Below, piece after piece: positions 1 to 13,099 of a DNA stretch of 64,000 nt. The stretch covers positions 4,154,001 to 4,218,000 of the forward strand of contig NC_081335.1 of NCBI RefSeq assembly GCF_022539665.2. The letters run 5' to 3'. Origin of the DNA: Daphnia carinata. Its lineage: Eukaryota > Arthropoda > Branchiopoda > Diplostraca > Daphniidae. Numbering within the stretch: the stretch's first letter is position 1; the number at the start of each line of letters is the position of its first letter. The translations under genes and the position numbers were made by a program. The notes beneath the pieces were generated by a model, which made no database searches, had not been told where the DNA came from, and saw only the letters and a list, made by a program, of their open reading frames with translations.

Positions 1-828
1 GGAACCTTCCCCTAAACCCGAAATCCCCTTCCTTTAGCCATCGCGGAGAAAATGAGACAAACCATTAGTACGCACACGGCAAAAATTCAAGAGACAGAAA
101 GAAAAAAAAAACTGTAATGGTTACGAGCGTTAAAAAAGACTGGAGCTTCTCTGTCTTCACTTTCGGTCGAAAAAATCATGTGTGAGAACCCTCCTTGGTT
201 TGCGGTCGTCATTTTCCACCCACTCTTTTAACTCGCCTTTATGTCGCACGCGGCCTTCATTTGTTTTGTTTTCTTCTTCCCGAGTTCGTTGAACGTCATC
301 ATCGTTCACTAATGACTACGGCAACAGTTGGGCGCGCCGGGATTTTAAAGCTCCAAACAAGTCCAGACGCTATTGATTGTCCTGAAACCTGTTGAATCAC
401 TCCTGATCACATAAAAAAAAAAATAATAATGGCTTCACTGACTAATCTTGATATCTTTTCAAAAAAAAAAAAAAAAAAAAAAAAAGATTTTAGTCCTCTA
501 GAAATTCCAATCGCTGTTGCATACTGATTTGCTTCCAGTATGCGGTTTTCCACTTTTTTCCCCAAGAGGCGATTCGTTTGGTTGCACAACAGCAGTGACC
601 GGAACGTGTGAGAATGATCATTCATCGCGGAACCGGATGTAACGAGCCTATCAAACACTGTGGGCCGGTGTCTTACTGTCTAACATTCATCACAAATGTT
701 TAGCATCGGACAAGGGGCTGGAACGGGAGGGAATATTTCTTTCGACGTACGGCCGCGTTTATCAATGTCCGTCACCCATTATGACCATGCGTTCGACCAA
801 ATATGTTTGAAAATGGCATTGGACTTAC
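1..828. other. left edge, probable first downstream intron of the daughterless-like gene
   Basis: No exon with good splice sites and family resemblance was found downstream (minus strand) of the donor at 828. The stretch holds an A-run at about 462-485 and short open frames without recognisable content. The simplest reading is a long intron whose next exon lies outside the window. Confidence 0.35.
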
Positions 829-1477
829 CCATGGCTGAGGTACTAATTCCATGCCGTCAGTGGTGTGATCTGTCATTCCACCCTGCAAGTAAGGAAAGGA
901 GTTAGAAAAGAAACCGAGAAGAACTGTATGGCTATGATGCGGTACCTCTTTTTTCCTCTTTGGTGGACCCGAGGATGGGGCTTGTCTGGAAGGATGTCCA
1001 AATGGAAAATATGGGGTTTCGTTGCCATAACCATCCATGGGACCTGCCGTTCCTGAACCATAAGCTGCAGGTGGACCATAAGCCTGTCATTAAAAAGACA
1101 AACGTGAACATTTTCGAAGTCAACGAAAACCAGAGTAACAACAACTAGAACTCCTCTCACCATTCTGTTATCCATGCCAGCATATGCAGGAGGAAAATTT
1201 GGTTTATCTGTAAATAGCCAAAAAAAGATATCTGAATAACAATCTATATAAAACAACAACAATGGGACAGAGTTTTGCTCATGTTACTCCATCAACTGTG
1301 TTGGCCATTTCGCCTGTTTACATTGCACAATAACTAAAGCGTCGTTCTGGGAAACAAAGTACAACGCAAATAAAATTACACACCTGTTTTGGATAGATTA
1401 TTCGATGTTATTTTGTTGAAACAGTTTTGAAAAACCTCGTAGAGATGAAGTGGTTCATCATCACTGTTGGCGGCCAT
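829..1477 (-). CDS. da: daughterless-like class I bHLH (E-protein), N-terminal exons only
   Basis: Four exons read on the minus strand: 1477-1384, 1207-1161, 1083-946 and 882-829, all with GT/AG borders and matching phase. The product starts [20 protein letters not shown], which I recognise as close to the start of Drosophila Daughterless. It continues with a Gly/Pro/Tyr-rich stretch and a basic PPKRKKE element. Daughterless is the common dimer partner of tissue-specific bHLH factors and binds E-boxes in the nucleus. The bHLH domain is not seen, and no convincing exon follows the donor at 828, so the rest probably lies beyond the left edge. The start codon is in GCCAAGATGGCC, a good Kozak context. 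The exon structure is clear; the family name rests on the N-terminal match alone. Confidence 0.66.
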
Positions 1478-4400
1478 CTTGGCTCTGTATAGCGTTCCGA
1501 CTATTTATCGACACACACACACACTCACACACACACGCTACACACACTGTACGCACGCAAGTATATCCCAGTAGTCGAAAATATTAAAATCACACAATTA
1601 GGTCCAAATTAAGCCAATAATAAATTGGCGTAAAACTAGCGTTCAACACACGATCCGAACCACCCGCCCCGTGGATCCACGATGGGGGATAAAATAGAGA
1701 AAAGTCGATTTCAGAGAGCAAGAGTGTTGGATGGCCGGGAGACTGTCATCAAGGAAACATCACACTCGAGCGTGTGTATCCCCCTCAATACAACACGGCG
1801 GCACGGAGCGCGCAGAACAGCACACAGCCAACAAAGAATATTTCCCTTCCCCCTTCGTTTTGTACTACTACGGTACTAGACGCTCACAAGCCTCATCTAA
1901 CCAGACGGCGAACTGGGCGCATACAAAATGAAAAACAAGAACAAAAACAAGAACTAACATTGGATTTTTGTTCTTGATCGTTTTCAAGCTCGTTTAATTC
2001 GGTAACTATTCAACCAGGCATTGTTTCGTAAACATAAAAGGCCCTCAAATGTCTAGATTCACTTTGGTAATATTCTATTCAACTCGACATTGGCTTTCAG
2101 GGTATATTTCGCTCGGTCGGCTTGCAAATGGATTCTGCGAAGTGTTTCAACAAAAGGGTTCAATGTTTCATTAAGATTTTAGTTGCTCCGGAAAATAAAC
2201 GTGGCTCTGTATTCACGCTAGCTTTAACTCACACATAAACTTTTTCTTTTCCAAGTCGTCAGAAGGGCAGTTCTTCACAAAAAAGAAACCAAATCTTCTC
2301 TACGCAAAAGACTGGCGGTACCTTTGGAGGGTTGCTTTATGACTAAAGTATTTCCGTTTCAAGACAGAAATCGTTCGGTCACTCAATGATCATTTTATGG
2401 ATACGTCGGCGAAACGGTAACGCTGCGGGTAGGTTGATGATCAACAACCACCTCTTTTATGACGTCTACAGCCTTCCTCCGAAAAGAAAAAAAAACCTAT
2501 ACTCATAATGTAATGAAGAAAATGAGAGATCATAAACTAGTGAAATTTTCATCGTCACACAAAACCAAAAAATCTAGACTCTCTCTTTAATAAACCAGCC
2601 TGATATCATAAATAAAACAACAATCAGGATTCCAACGATGATTACATTGAACAAGAAGGGGATGGCACAAGAGCAGTACTTAAATAATGAACAAACAAAG
2701 CAGGGCCTGAGAGTCGGTTTGTCTGGAGCTCGCCGGAGCGGAAATGGCGATTAGTCTTTTTCTTGGAAAACAGCTGTTTGCTCGGCCATGGCCAAGGTAG
2801 GAATCAAGAAAGGTAGATAGCACATTTTTTATTGAACCTACTTAAAAAAACAAAAAAAGCTACTGCCATCGTTCAATAATTATCAACAAGAGGCTAATGA
2901 GCTCAACGTACCACTATGGCCAGGGGGATCTTCCCTCCTTTCCAGAAGCAAAACCTTATGGCTTGTTTACCACTATACTTTCATCGCAAGTCAAAACAAC
3001 CATTGGCGAAGACAGGAAACTTCCTGTGTGCCAATAAAAGAAAAAAAAACATCTTGCATTGCCAAGTTTTCTTCTTTCCCAGTATCACAATTTCAAACGG
3101 CTTCTTCAGCGTAAAAAAAAAAAATCCCAACATTGGTGGTTACCCAAGATTTGGTTCTCGGTACTGAACATAATTTTTCGCGAAACATTAGATGACCGTG
3201 AAGCCGTTTTCTTTTTTTTTGCCTTTGTTTTTTTTTTTTTTTAGAAAAAAAGTGCCACGTTGTATTTTCGTACGGATCAAAGTATATCTGACGGTTTATA
3301 ACGCAACGACGACACACCAAACTGAGGAGGATATAGAGACCGAGAAGCAGCAAATAAAATGAACAGAGTGAAAAATTGAGGAGTATCTCCAACAACAAAT
3401 CAGAAAAAAAAAGTTATCAGGAAAGTGGTATTATAAAACGTCGCACACATAATGAGAGATAAGAGCAGGGATGGAGCCAACAGGGTGGTTGTGGGAAGGG
3501 ATGGTGCACTGCTCAATACGAATGGAAAAATACGTCTGTCCCCAGTGAGATGTCAGCAGCAATCAGAAATAAAAGAGAATTCGACCAAACTCAACCAAAT
3601 TCATCATCTAATAATATCAGAGCGCGAGATGGAAGCAAACCAAAAAGACAAATTCGGACGAGCAGACAAATCGCAAGAACTTCATCACTTGGGATCAGCA
3701 CTTAACATAACGGCAACATGCGATTTAAAAAAAAATAAGGAGGGTAGGGGTGAACGAAACGAGCAAACAGAGCCTTTCAAAGAGCTAGCATGATCTTTTT
3801 AGGATGACCCAATGGCACACAAATTTTTCAATCAAACTTGTCCTCTTTTTTTCTCTCTCTCTCTCTCTTTTATTGATCGCTCTACATTCACCCGGAACCA
3901 GTTGGAACAACTTTTGTTTTATTCTTTATATCGAATTGTATCTAGTTGATTTCTGAATGTCGTATTGCTAGTATTTGTGTTTTTGCATCAACTGGTTCCG
4001 GGGCACACGGAACTTTTCCTTCCTATCGATATCCAGTATCATTTTCTACAAAAAAACGAAAAAAAAAAAAAATTAAAATCGCTAACATAAAACTGCGGAA
4101 AGGATTACAAATAAGGCTTTACAGAAAAAGAGGAAGATCCGAGGGCGAGAAACGTATCCGATTTTTGTTCAGTCTGAATTTCGTAGTAATGGGGGGATGA
4201 GGGGGAAACAAGCACACAAATCATACAACCAGATAGAATACTCGTGAAACGTATGTTAGGGTAAGGGTGAACGAGCAGGATGTTTCACGGTAAGCACGCA
4301 GGCAAAAGAATTTGCAAGTTTGTTTCTTTTCTTTTTCTTCAAGAGCCTGGAATCGATCTACTTTGGATGAGAAAGGAAAGTGGAGGGGGGGGGGGTATCA

Positions 4401-4878
4401 GTCGCACTACTATTTGTACTCTCACAACAAAACGTTGACCTATGCGGAAAATCAGGATTTAAAGAAAGAAAAACAATGTTGCCGCGCAGAGAATTCGTGA
4501 AAGCTTAGCAAGGATCCAACAGAATCGCACAAAAAAAATAATTAAAAAAAAAAACGTTTGGAGTTCGACGGCGTGCGATAGACTTGTAAGAAAACAGCCG
4601 ACAGACTAAGCGGAGCGACGATAATGTTGGTTTAAAGTAGTAATACTTGTTTTCATTTTTCTTGCGGAAGATGAAGGGAGAAGAGAAAAGGAAAGAAAAC
4701 TGTCAGTGTGGCGGGGGGGGGGGGGGGTGGGGGGGGGGGGGGGGGGCAGCTTTTTTTTGTTTCTCTCAAGAAAAAGCAAGAATGTTGTGCCAAGGAAAGG
4801 ACAGATAAAAAGGTTCAGCGAAAGTTGTCGGAATTCGTACCTTAGCGGCTACTCGATTGGAATCAGATATAGAAACAG
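1478..4878. other. region between the daughterless-like start and HMG20: promoter plus unresolved HMG20 3' part
   Basis: Upstream of the 1477 start codon is a CA-rich simple repeat at about 1509-1555. On the minus strand 2483-2401 could be an HMG20 terminal exon: a pyrimidine-rich tract and AG are followed by AVDVIKEVVVDH and a stop, resembling the IATVREVV end of vertebrate HMG20A, but the connecting exon was not found. Poly-A and CT-rich tracts are frequent. A nearly pure G tract occupies 4713-4746, broken by one T at 4728. No other gene is supported. Confidence 0.4.
4713..4746 (+). repeat. 34-base G homopolymer tract with one T
   Basis: Fifteen G, one T, then eighteen G. It lies just downstream of the last recognised HMG20 exon, so on that gene's sense strand it is a C tract. 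Length in the assembly may be unreliable because homopolymers are error-prone. Confidence 0.9.
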
Positions 4879-4940
4879 CTAGTATTTCCAGATTTGGTCC
4901 ATTCTTAAATCTGAATAGATTCTGAAAGAGGTTGAGTCAC

Positions 4941-7007
4941 CTGGAAGGGGCAAATGGGCAAAACTGTTGGCCAGCACATCGCGCAGGCTGTCGAGGTGGT
5001 GCTGGAGCGCGGCACTGTGTCGTCGCTGCTGCTCTGTTTCGGCTTCCAGTCGGCTGACGGCGGCTTGAAGAGTCTCGACGTGCTTCCGCAGGGCGCTGTT
5101 TTGCTCCTCGTACTCCGCCGATGCTTTCCGCAGCTGCCGCAGCTCTGTTTCTCGGACTAAGACGGGGCAGGACCATTACAGGGTTGTCAAGGGTTAAAAG
5201 GAATTTCTTTATGATTTGAATGGAAGTCAAGCCAAGTTGCACGAAACAAAATTTCGATTCTACTTGGCTTTTTACTCAACGGATAAAAATGCCAATGTGT
5301 CATAATCTTTGGCAATTTAGATCACTAAATTTAAAAACAAGACCTTATTCATTTGTTAATATTTAAGTGCACTAGGAATGAGCCACTACTATCACGATGC
5401 CGCTTCGCTACCCAGGCATTACATTTATTCATTCAACAAATAAGCTTTGGAATTAACAAAAAAAAAAATCCCATACAACTTCTTATCACTAGGTATCCAT
5501 TTACGTAACCTTAATAGAGAATTCCCCATTAGACATACTCGAGGCGGTAAAGTTATATAACGGTAGCAGAATAAGAAAAAAGAATGGACTTAAATTTTTT
5601 TCATAGAAAACAAGTTTCTTGCATTTAAAAACGCCGTCATCTCAATTGCTACACGAGAAAATGACACATCGGCAGCTTGGCACGTTTAGCCTCTACTATT
5701 GATTCAATTTTTAAAGCCAAATCAAACATAACAGGGTTTGAAGGAAACGGTTTCAAGGTGGTGGGTAAGAAGGAATAGCCAGACCCATGCATTGGTGCAA
5801 TGCTCACTAGATTAAAAATAGGCCAAGATCCATCACACTGCCTACAACTGTAATTTTTTTTGAACGCCCTGAGCGTAGGACACGGCTGGAAGGCAGTGTG
5901 ATGGAGTCTTCTTTTAACTGTAACAGTCTCAAATTTGAATTTTAAAATTTCACGGTTACTGTTTCTTATCTTTTCACGAAAAATTGCTTTTACTTTACGT
6001 TTACCCTCAACAAACAAACAGCTCCGTAAAGACAGCCAACGAAAAAATGCATTTCCATTCAAAGCTACTGAAAGTTTTCTTTAAAGAGTTAGTCGTACCT
6101 TTGTTATGGTCGAGAAATTCTTCCGTGAAGATGGGAATGTCGAAAACACCGACTTGATTTCCTGACCCATCAGTACGGTGACCAGTGGCGTTGTTACTTC
6201 TATCGCCGTGCTGTTGATGCTGCCCTGGCTGCATATGTTGAACAATATGCAACTGTGGGTTGTAACTCTGGATTTGTTGGATGTATGGCTGCGCCTGGAC
6301 TTGGCTGTGAGATGAATGTGCTGCTGGTTGTTGCTAAATAATTGTAACATAAAACAATTCATAGTACTTTCGTAACATAAAAGCAAAACACACAAACTTA
6401 CCTGTGACTGAGGTTGATGAGTGGCTTGCATAGCTTGTCTTTGCTGTTGCTGCAAGTGCAACTGTTGTTGAACATGTTGCTGTTGTTGCTGTTGAACATA
6501 ACTTTTATAGGCCTCTGTCTGTTGATATTCTTGCAGCTCTTTTTGATAACGTTGGCGGTCTTGTTCAGCAGCTTGCATATATTTCTGTTTTTCCTCAGCA
6601 GGTAATTGAGTCCATTCTTGGGCCATAATTTTCATAATGTCAGCAAAACCTGCACTAGGATTTGCAGCCCGAACCTGTTCTCTTCTTTCGTTTAGAAACC
6701 TCACATAACCTGCAATCACAAATATTTTTCAATCAGTGGATTTCAAAACTTGTAAAAAGGGTACGAAAATAGTATGGCGAACAACAAAGTATACAAGCAT
6801 TCCACTATAGCGGAGATGACTTGAACATTACATACCGTTTACAGGTTGACGAGGAGCACCAGGGCCAAGATCTTGGTTCCTTTTCCTTTTTTTGCTGGTT
6901 TTGCCTGCTGTTCCACCTCCTCCACCCCGATTTTTTATAGTTGGTTCAGGATTTGTGTGTTGCTGGTGCATATTTGCTGCATTAGACTGCTGGTGATGGC
7001 CTTCCAT
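4941..7007 (-). CDS. HMG20A: HMG-box protein of the HMG20A/HMG20B (iBRAF/BRAF35) family
   Basis: Four exons on the minus strand: 7007-6836, 6709-6402, 6333-6099 and 5156-4941, phases consistent. Exon 1 holds a basic KTSKKRKRNQ segment and APRQPVNG, the start of the HMG box. Exon 2 carries GYVRFLNERREQ and the box core (EEKQKYMQAAEQDRQRY), then a glutamine-rich tract not typical of the vertebrate proteins. Exon 3 ends FTEEFLDHNK and joins to VRETELRQLRKAS and a coiled coil ending NSFAHLPLPG, in family order. HMG20 proteins are nuclear and modulate the LSD1-CoREST repressor complex. The C-terminal end is unresolved: reading past the 4941 donor gives a stop at 4879-4881, while the family normally continues in a further exon. 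Whether A or B cannot be decided. Confidence 0.88.
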
Positions 7008-8546
7008 TACTTATACCTGCAAATGTTGACAAATGTTTTGATTGGTCAGAAACTTTGCATTCAAAAAACAAACACGACCAAACGCACACTAGTTAGGCAC
7101 AGATAATAGGCGAAAGAACTAATAAACCCAATCTAATCGATATGCGTCACTTTTGAACGCCATTAAACCGATGTTGTTTGGGGAGTCCTTAACAGGTCAC
7201 TACCTCCTCTAAACCAACATATTTTAGACCCAATTGCACACTTAAGATCTGTTACCTCGAAGAGTAATGCATGTAGATCAGAAAAAGGCCGAGATTCCAG
7301 ATAAATTGTCTAAATTCGGAGGGTAAAAAATCCGACCACGAGGCGTTGTCGAAGAACGAAAAGAAAGCTTGCTAGAAGTAGTGGGAAAAGCGTGCATCAT
7401 ATTGGAAGCGGCGTTGCCATCTTTTCATTTCTCGCGCTGCGTCTATTTCGACGCTTGGTTAGAAAAGGTTTGAAGTATTTGTTCCGTAGTTGCTACGGAA
7501 ATCACTGATTTCCAAAGGGAATCATAGTAGAGATATTTTTCCTCTCTCTTCATTTTATTAGGAATAAAATAATAATAATAATGAACGTTTCAGCCACCAT
7601 TCAGTATACATCACATTGCATAAATAGACACAGATAGAGGTTTCAGGGCTCCAACATACTGCAGCACATGAAATCCAATCTGACGTAATGGGTCTCGATT
7701 GGAGAAAGCTTACTCATCAAATCCAATATGTGGTTACAAATTAGTCTTCTCTAGTTTATCACTTCTTTTGCAAGTTTGAATCTTTTAACTATTTCATTTT
7801 GTCACATTCTAACTGCTTACAAATTTTATTGGGTTTTAACTTGCAAGTTTGACTTGTTGCACACGCATTTTTAGCCTTTTACGCTAACCCTAGATAGATA
7901 CTTGTTGAAAATATGTTGACTAGAAAACAAAGTAACAGACAATAATGGATTTCCATTTGGTATGAGTGGCTCGAGTCTTAGCTTTTAATTTTATCTTCGG
8001 CCCTATTCGGCAGGTTCGTTCAACATTGTCAGCAGACAACAAAAATTTCTTTTGGCGGGAAACTGGACATGCCCTTAAGACTCAAAGAAGGTATGAACAA
8101 CTGTTGTACAACTTTCAAATAATTCGAATTCATTCAATAACAGCATCGTTATCCTTGAAAAATGCAGAGCAAGTCACGTTAAATGAAATATGGTTTCTTT
8201 TACAAAACCAACTTTATCCAGGTGATTTCCGTTAGGCGGGAGAAATGTTTCTGCAAAGGATTGAGGCATTTAACGAGCTATAGGATACGTTCACGTGAAG
8301 TACAGATCATATCAATTCGGAACATCAAGGATAAAAGGTTGAAAATCCAACTTTTAACAAGAAAACACAAAAGGTACCGAAGTTGAAACAATTTCATGAA
8401 GTATTGTTTATCATAACACGCAATGTTTGTTTCGACAGCTGATTTTACGATGGCCTTGATCCGTGAATTATATGGGAGGTTCTTGTATCAACCGCTGTAT
8501 TATGCAAGCGCTAGTGTCAATGACCATTGGGGCAGCATATGCTTGA
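7008..8546. other. HMG20 promoter/5' UTR and downstream flank of the next minus gene
   Basis: No start or splice site in the first part suggests further HMG20 coding exons; about 7008-7450 probably contains its 5' UTR and promoter, with no TATA box seen. From about 7500 to 8546 the sequence is AT-rich and would be 3' UTR or intergenic for the gene ending at 8547. Short open frames here show no recognisable content. Confidence 0.4.
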
Positions 8547-10276
8547 TTAGCGGGAAACACTGAAGCCTGTTTCTGCCTCTATCTGGCAATCGATTCTTTT
8601 TCCAAAAAACGGTGAACCCAGCTTGTTGGCTGCTCTGTCATAGGTGAAGTAAATTTTACGTGAAAAGTCGTACTGACGAAAGGCTAAAATGAGGAAATGA
8701 ATCCGCCACGATTGGAAAACTTAAAAACAAAAGGCCGATCAAAAACTTCTTTACTTGAAAGACGGAGCATGGGTATCTAAACCTGTTTTTAGTATTTCCT
8801 GGACCTAGACAATCCACGATTTTTATACGTACAGTTGTAATTTGCAGCTAATATGAGACTTTCATGCAAAGTGGGCGTGATTCCATCGGTTGCTATGTGT
8901 GTAAAATTGCTCCGCCAGTTGCTAGGATCGGAAGACTGAAAATTTACCTTGACCCACAATATCGGCCTGTAATTTTGAAATAAAGGAAAATCATAGCAGC
9001 AGGAGTTCTGATCTCCGCTATCCAGGTACATTTCCCCAGGTCAAATTTGTTCAACGTCCCTTTGGGCTTTGTTCTCCGACATTAGAGAAAAAAAAAACGC
9101 CAGCCGTTCGATGTGCCACTGACCGTTTCTTGAACTTTCCAATCACCTTCCGCCTTTTTAAAGAAAAAAAATAAAAGATAAATTCAATGGCGATTAAAGA
9201 GAAGACTATTCGATTGGGCAAGTGTTCGTGGTTAGAAGTAGCACAATGGCCAATGAAAAATAAATTTGTAATATTCATGTTTTTAATGCTTCTCCCAAAT
9301 TATTGAATTGCTTTGCATTTTATTTTCGTATTACAAACAGCAAATTTAAATTCGAATCCTGAATTATTGATAATTTTTAAATCTGAAAATGTGCGCCATC
9401 TGATGGTTAAAAACGAACTTTCCACACATAACGTGAGCGTCCTGCCTACAGGATCGATAAGCGAGACGATTGAGGCTACAATCTTCTTACATTATCTTTC
9501 TACTAACGATGCAATCTTCTACCGTAAACATTTTTTATAAATTTAGAATTTTTCAACCAGCTGTTATGAGTCTATCTGCTGTGTAGCCAAATTCAGGTTG
9601 CGCCGCTGCCAACCTAGTTTATTATTTATCAATTTCAAAACAAAAAAAATATGCAATTTTATGTACAAAAACAATCAATCACTTTACTCCGACGATCTCT
9701 TTGTTTTGCCGTAAGTCTTAGCATTTTTGCCGCGTCTTTGTTAAAAAGCCTGATCTCAGTCGCAGCCGACCATATGCTATGTATTAGCGCCACTTTCTGT
9801 GAACGCCCTTAGGCGGGCAGTTGCCTTCCCCCCCTCTGTCTCAGATGGTACCGATTGAGTGGACAGAAATCTAGAATAGTTTTTGCTGAATAAATCGTAC
9901 TTTTCAAAATTTCAAATGATTTTGCAAAACAAAACACATTTGTGTAAATGAACATTACAATTTTTCTTGTGGGGTATCATTTGATACAGTTTCAGTTCAT
10001 TTCAATCCAAAGTTAACACCGTAAAATGGTAAAAATACTGCGTAGCTTTACCAACCTTGTTTGACAACGCGTACAGTACAAGTACTACTTCGAAACCAGC
10101 AGAAACCATACTTACCTGGCTCAGAGGCAACCATGATCACTAGGGTGGTTCCTCCAGGGTGAGGCCCTACCATTGCACTTCGGATGGGCTGACCCTTGCG
10201 ATTAATCCAAATGCGATTAACTCGGGAGTACAATTTTTGGTAGTGGGGGGCTGCGTTCGCGCTGTTCCCTGATATT
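8547..10276 (-). CDS. unrecognised gene, 3' exons
   Basis: Three exons on the minus strand look real. 10276-10116 encodes a stretch containing HYQKLYSRVNRIWINRKG and ends with a consensus GTAAGT donor. 8966-8833 contains WRSNFTHIATDGITPTLHES and ends with GTACGT. 8683-8547 contains YDFSRKIYFTYDRAANKLG and ends with a stop. The last two join in phase. The first does not join 8966 directly, so an exon is missing between them, and the phase at 10276 requires an exon upstream. No transmembrane segment and no known motif is seen. The gene follows the peptidase gene in the same direction, with only about 200 bases between that stop and this first exon. Confidence 0.5.
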
Positions 10277-10478
10277 CTAATAAAATTCAATCGATTGCTA
10301 CTATAATGTTAAAGGGTGTATTCTCTCTTAAATTCTACCATTCTTGGCAAAACTTTTCAGATGAGACGACTCTAGTGTTGGTAAATGAGATAATAGCGAC
10401 ACAATAAGAAAAAGCTACAGAGTCAATATGCCTTATGTACCGTTTTTAACACTTACAAAGAGAATCAAAAGTTTGCCG

Positions 10479-13099
10479 CTACATTATCGACATTATTTGC
10501 ACACTGAAGTCTTCATGAATATCGATTGTGTAATTCAATCGACGATTCTCGGACGTCAACCATTCGTGCAGCGGTCGGTAATAATCCATCAGCGGTCGCG
10601 CATCTATTGTTGGATTTTGCTCGTGGGTAAGTACTTCAAGCGCCACTTTCCAGGGCTGACTACTGCCCAAAGACAGCATCTCTCTATAATCCACGGAAAT
10701 AAGTTATAGCATGTTAAAATAGTTTTAAGTTTTACTTTTCATTCTTGCTAGAATTTTATTTGTGCATTCCTGCTTTTAACTAAATTAAGTTACAATATTG
10801 TACCTTAGGCGATTTCCTGCTTCAACCGATCCGTAAATGTCACACTGGTTAAGCGGTTTTCCGAAGCGAGGCCCTTGTTGACTGGCGTCACACAGAGCTT
10901 GGAAAATTTGGACTTGAAGAATGCTACTTAGGAAATATCTGGTCAATAAAATCGTTATTAAATGAACGGATAGCCAAAAATGTAATTGTTTCTCGAATTT
11001 TATGTAGAGACGCAGGGTCTCGATCTACCTAATATAAGGTGTGTTGCTAACGATGTGAAATTTGCTGGCAGGATCAAAATCTTTTTCCGAACGTGGGATG
11101 GGAGGTACTATTCCTGTTTTGAGCAATGACTGGTTAAACCCATTTGAAAACGTTGCTTAGTATTGGAACATTACCTTGATATTTCAGCTTCATGTTCCAC
11201 CAAACTCGATTGTACTGGTCGGGTTTGATTTCGCCTGCCATGACCGCCCATCGCCATTTCTCCAGTGATAAACTGTAGGGTAGAATTGGTATCTTAACTA
11301 GGGCTTGTCGGAGAAGATTGACAATTTCCAATTCTGAGAATACAATTAATAATTTTGAATAGAAAAATGTAAAGATATATATCAGCAAATTACTAAGAAG
11401 CCCTAATTAAATACCTTTCTGATTAGCGTTGTCATCCGAGTTCAGAAATCCTAGTCGTCGACGATGCTGGGTCGTCATTGCTGCATAGATAATGCTGTCA
11501 CCGATTGCTTCATGGAAAGCCGAGCTGGCACCGGACTATATGCAAATTAAGATCAATTCATGTGAGGTATGTTTTCAACATAACACGTCAAAACTTACAC
11601 GAAAGAGAAACGGTTGATGACTGTAAGCCATAAAATAATAAAGATGGCCCATTTCATGATGAAGTGTGTAGAAATCATCTTCGTTGATTTCGCCGCACAT
11701 CATCAGCCTTAAATAATAGTAATAATAATAATAAAATAAAGATGCATCCATGAAACCTATAGATTAGCACCTGACGTCGTCCTGGGAGTAGAAATTGGTA
11801 GCCGAACCGTGACAAACTGGTTTCCTGCCATCCTTTGGCCGAACAAATTGCGAACGGGTCCAAAAATTCTTGGGCAGCGGTGGAAAACCAAGTGATAGAA
11901 AGAAATCCTGTGCCACCTCCACCAGCTGAGTGAACGAAGAGTAGCGTCTGCGCAGGACTTGTGTGGCCTCCTCGCCTCCCAAAAGCGATGCGTTTGGCAT
12001 CAGACGCGGTAACAGCGGCTCCCAATTTTGCGCCCACATATTTCCTAAGTTGCATTTCAAATTTTTCATTGATTATAACAAAAAGATAATAATTCCTGAT
12101 GGCTCAAGTTCACCTAAAACGTGGGCTGGTAGGGGACGATCCGGGCGAACGGTACCGGTTTTATCGATGGCGGCCAGACGACCTCGAACGAACGCGTATA
12201 GTTGGATGTAAAGCGGTTGAATTGTAGCAAATAAATCATCGACGACATTTTCCACATTTTTTATTCCCAATTCGTTCTTCCATATCTCACTGGTATCACT
12301 AAATCCTATATCATTTTCCAAAACCATTACTGATATTCGAATGTAAGGGGGATTCAATGGAACAATCACCTGCTGCTTGGACTCCCAAGTTGTTGATTTC
12401 GATCATGCGACTAAAGAGTTCTTTAGACGGCGGACCAACAGCATCCCGCCAACCGGTCCAGGCATCCAGCAACACGGAATAGTTTTGCGATTTGGCCATG
12501 AGCTCTTTAATTTCACTCTCGCCAGTATAATTGCGTCCAGCCACGTTAACAACAGCTTCCGAGTAGATGGCTTGCAATCGCGCAGAAGTTTCTACCAATA
12601 CCCTACGCAAAACTGTCAATGTTAATCAAGAGGATTCAAAATGGCATCCGAAAAAATCTAACTGACCTGGTCTGTTCTTCGTTTAAGACTGTTCCGTGAC
12701 ACAACCTGGACATCATTCTCTGCTGGGTCCGGGTCAACAGGCTCACCACCCATCGCTTCCGCAGTTGACACAAGTGCTCATTTAATGCAAATCGAGATTG
12801 CTCTTCCTTACTGAATTCCTTGATAGCTTCTGTTGTTCTGTTCGTGTGGATTTGCCACGATAATATTGCATGTCTGTTAGCCCCATGTTCGAGTGCTCGA
12901 TTCACACTCGACAGCCATTTCTCGGCAGATTGGCGATATTCTTAGAAATTTTAAAATTCCTATTACAATTGCGCCAATGAATGTTTTTTAATACACGTCA
13001 GTTACCTAAAAGACGGTTACTTGGAGTTGGCGATAGCTGACAAGCGACCACGAAGAGCAACAATAAGTGACAAACAACTAAACGGCGATCCATGCTCAT
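10479..13099 (-). CDS. Ance: angiotensin-converting-enzyme-like dipeptidyl carboxypeptidase (peptidase M2)
   Basis: Eleven minus-strand exons: 13099-13006, 12940-12667, 12602-12370, 12329-12114, 12044-11771, 11707-11599, 11535-11415, 11333-11175, 11113-11029, 10938-10804 and 10683-10479; all phases match, giving 634 residues, close to the single-domain insect ACE length. A hydrophobic signal peptide ([13 protein letters not shown]) opens it. The zinc site is intact: HHEMGH, with the third ligand in [25 protein letters not shown] and PYIRYF are family landmarks; the last two supply the substrate carboxylate-binding Lys and Tyr residues. No C-terminal membrane anchor is seen, so the enzyme is probably secreted, trimming dipeptides from peptide substrates. 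An in-frame second ATG lies two codons in. Family call is very secure; the exact paralogue is not. Confidence 0.96.

Noticed and set aside
2574-2678. Minus-strand AG-bordered frame encoding a hydrophobic stretch (FNVIIVGILIVVLFMISGW) ending at a stop
   Set aside because: Could be a terminal membrane-anchor exon, but no partner exon was found upstream and AT-rich DNA easily gives hydrophobic frames.
3452-3793. 113-codon plus-strand frame
   Set aside because: Composition is biased and polar, with no recognisable motif, splice signals or promoter; it lies between two minus-strand genes.
5649-6062. 137-codon minus-strand frame inside the HMG20 locus
   Set aside because: It lies in the intron between the exon ending FLDHNK and the exon starting VRETELRQ, which join perfectly without it; no family resemblance.
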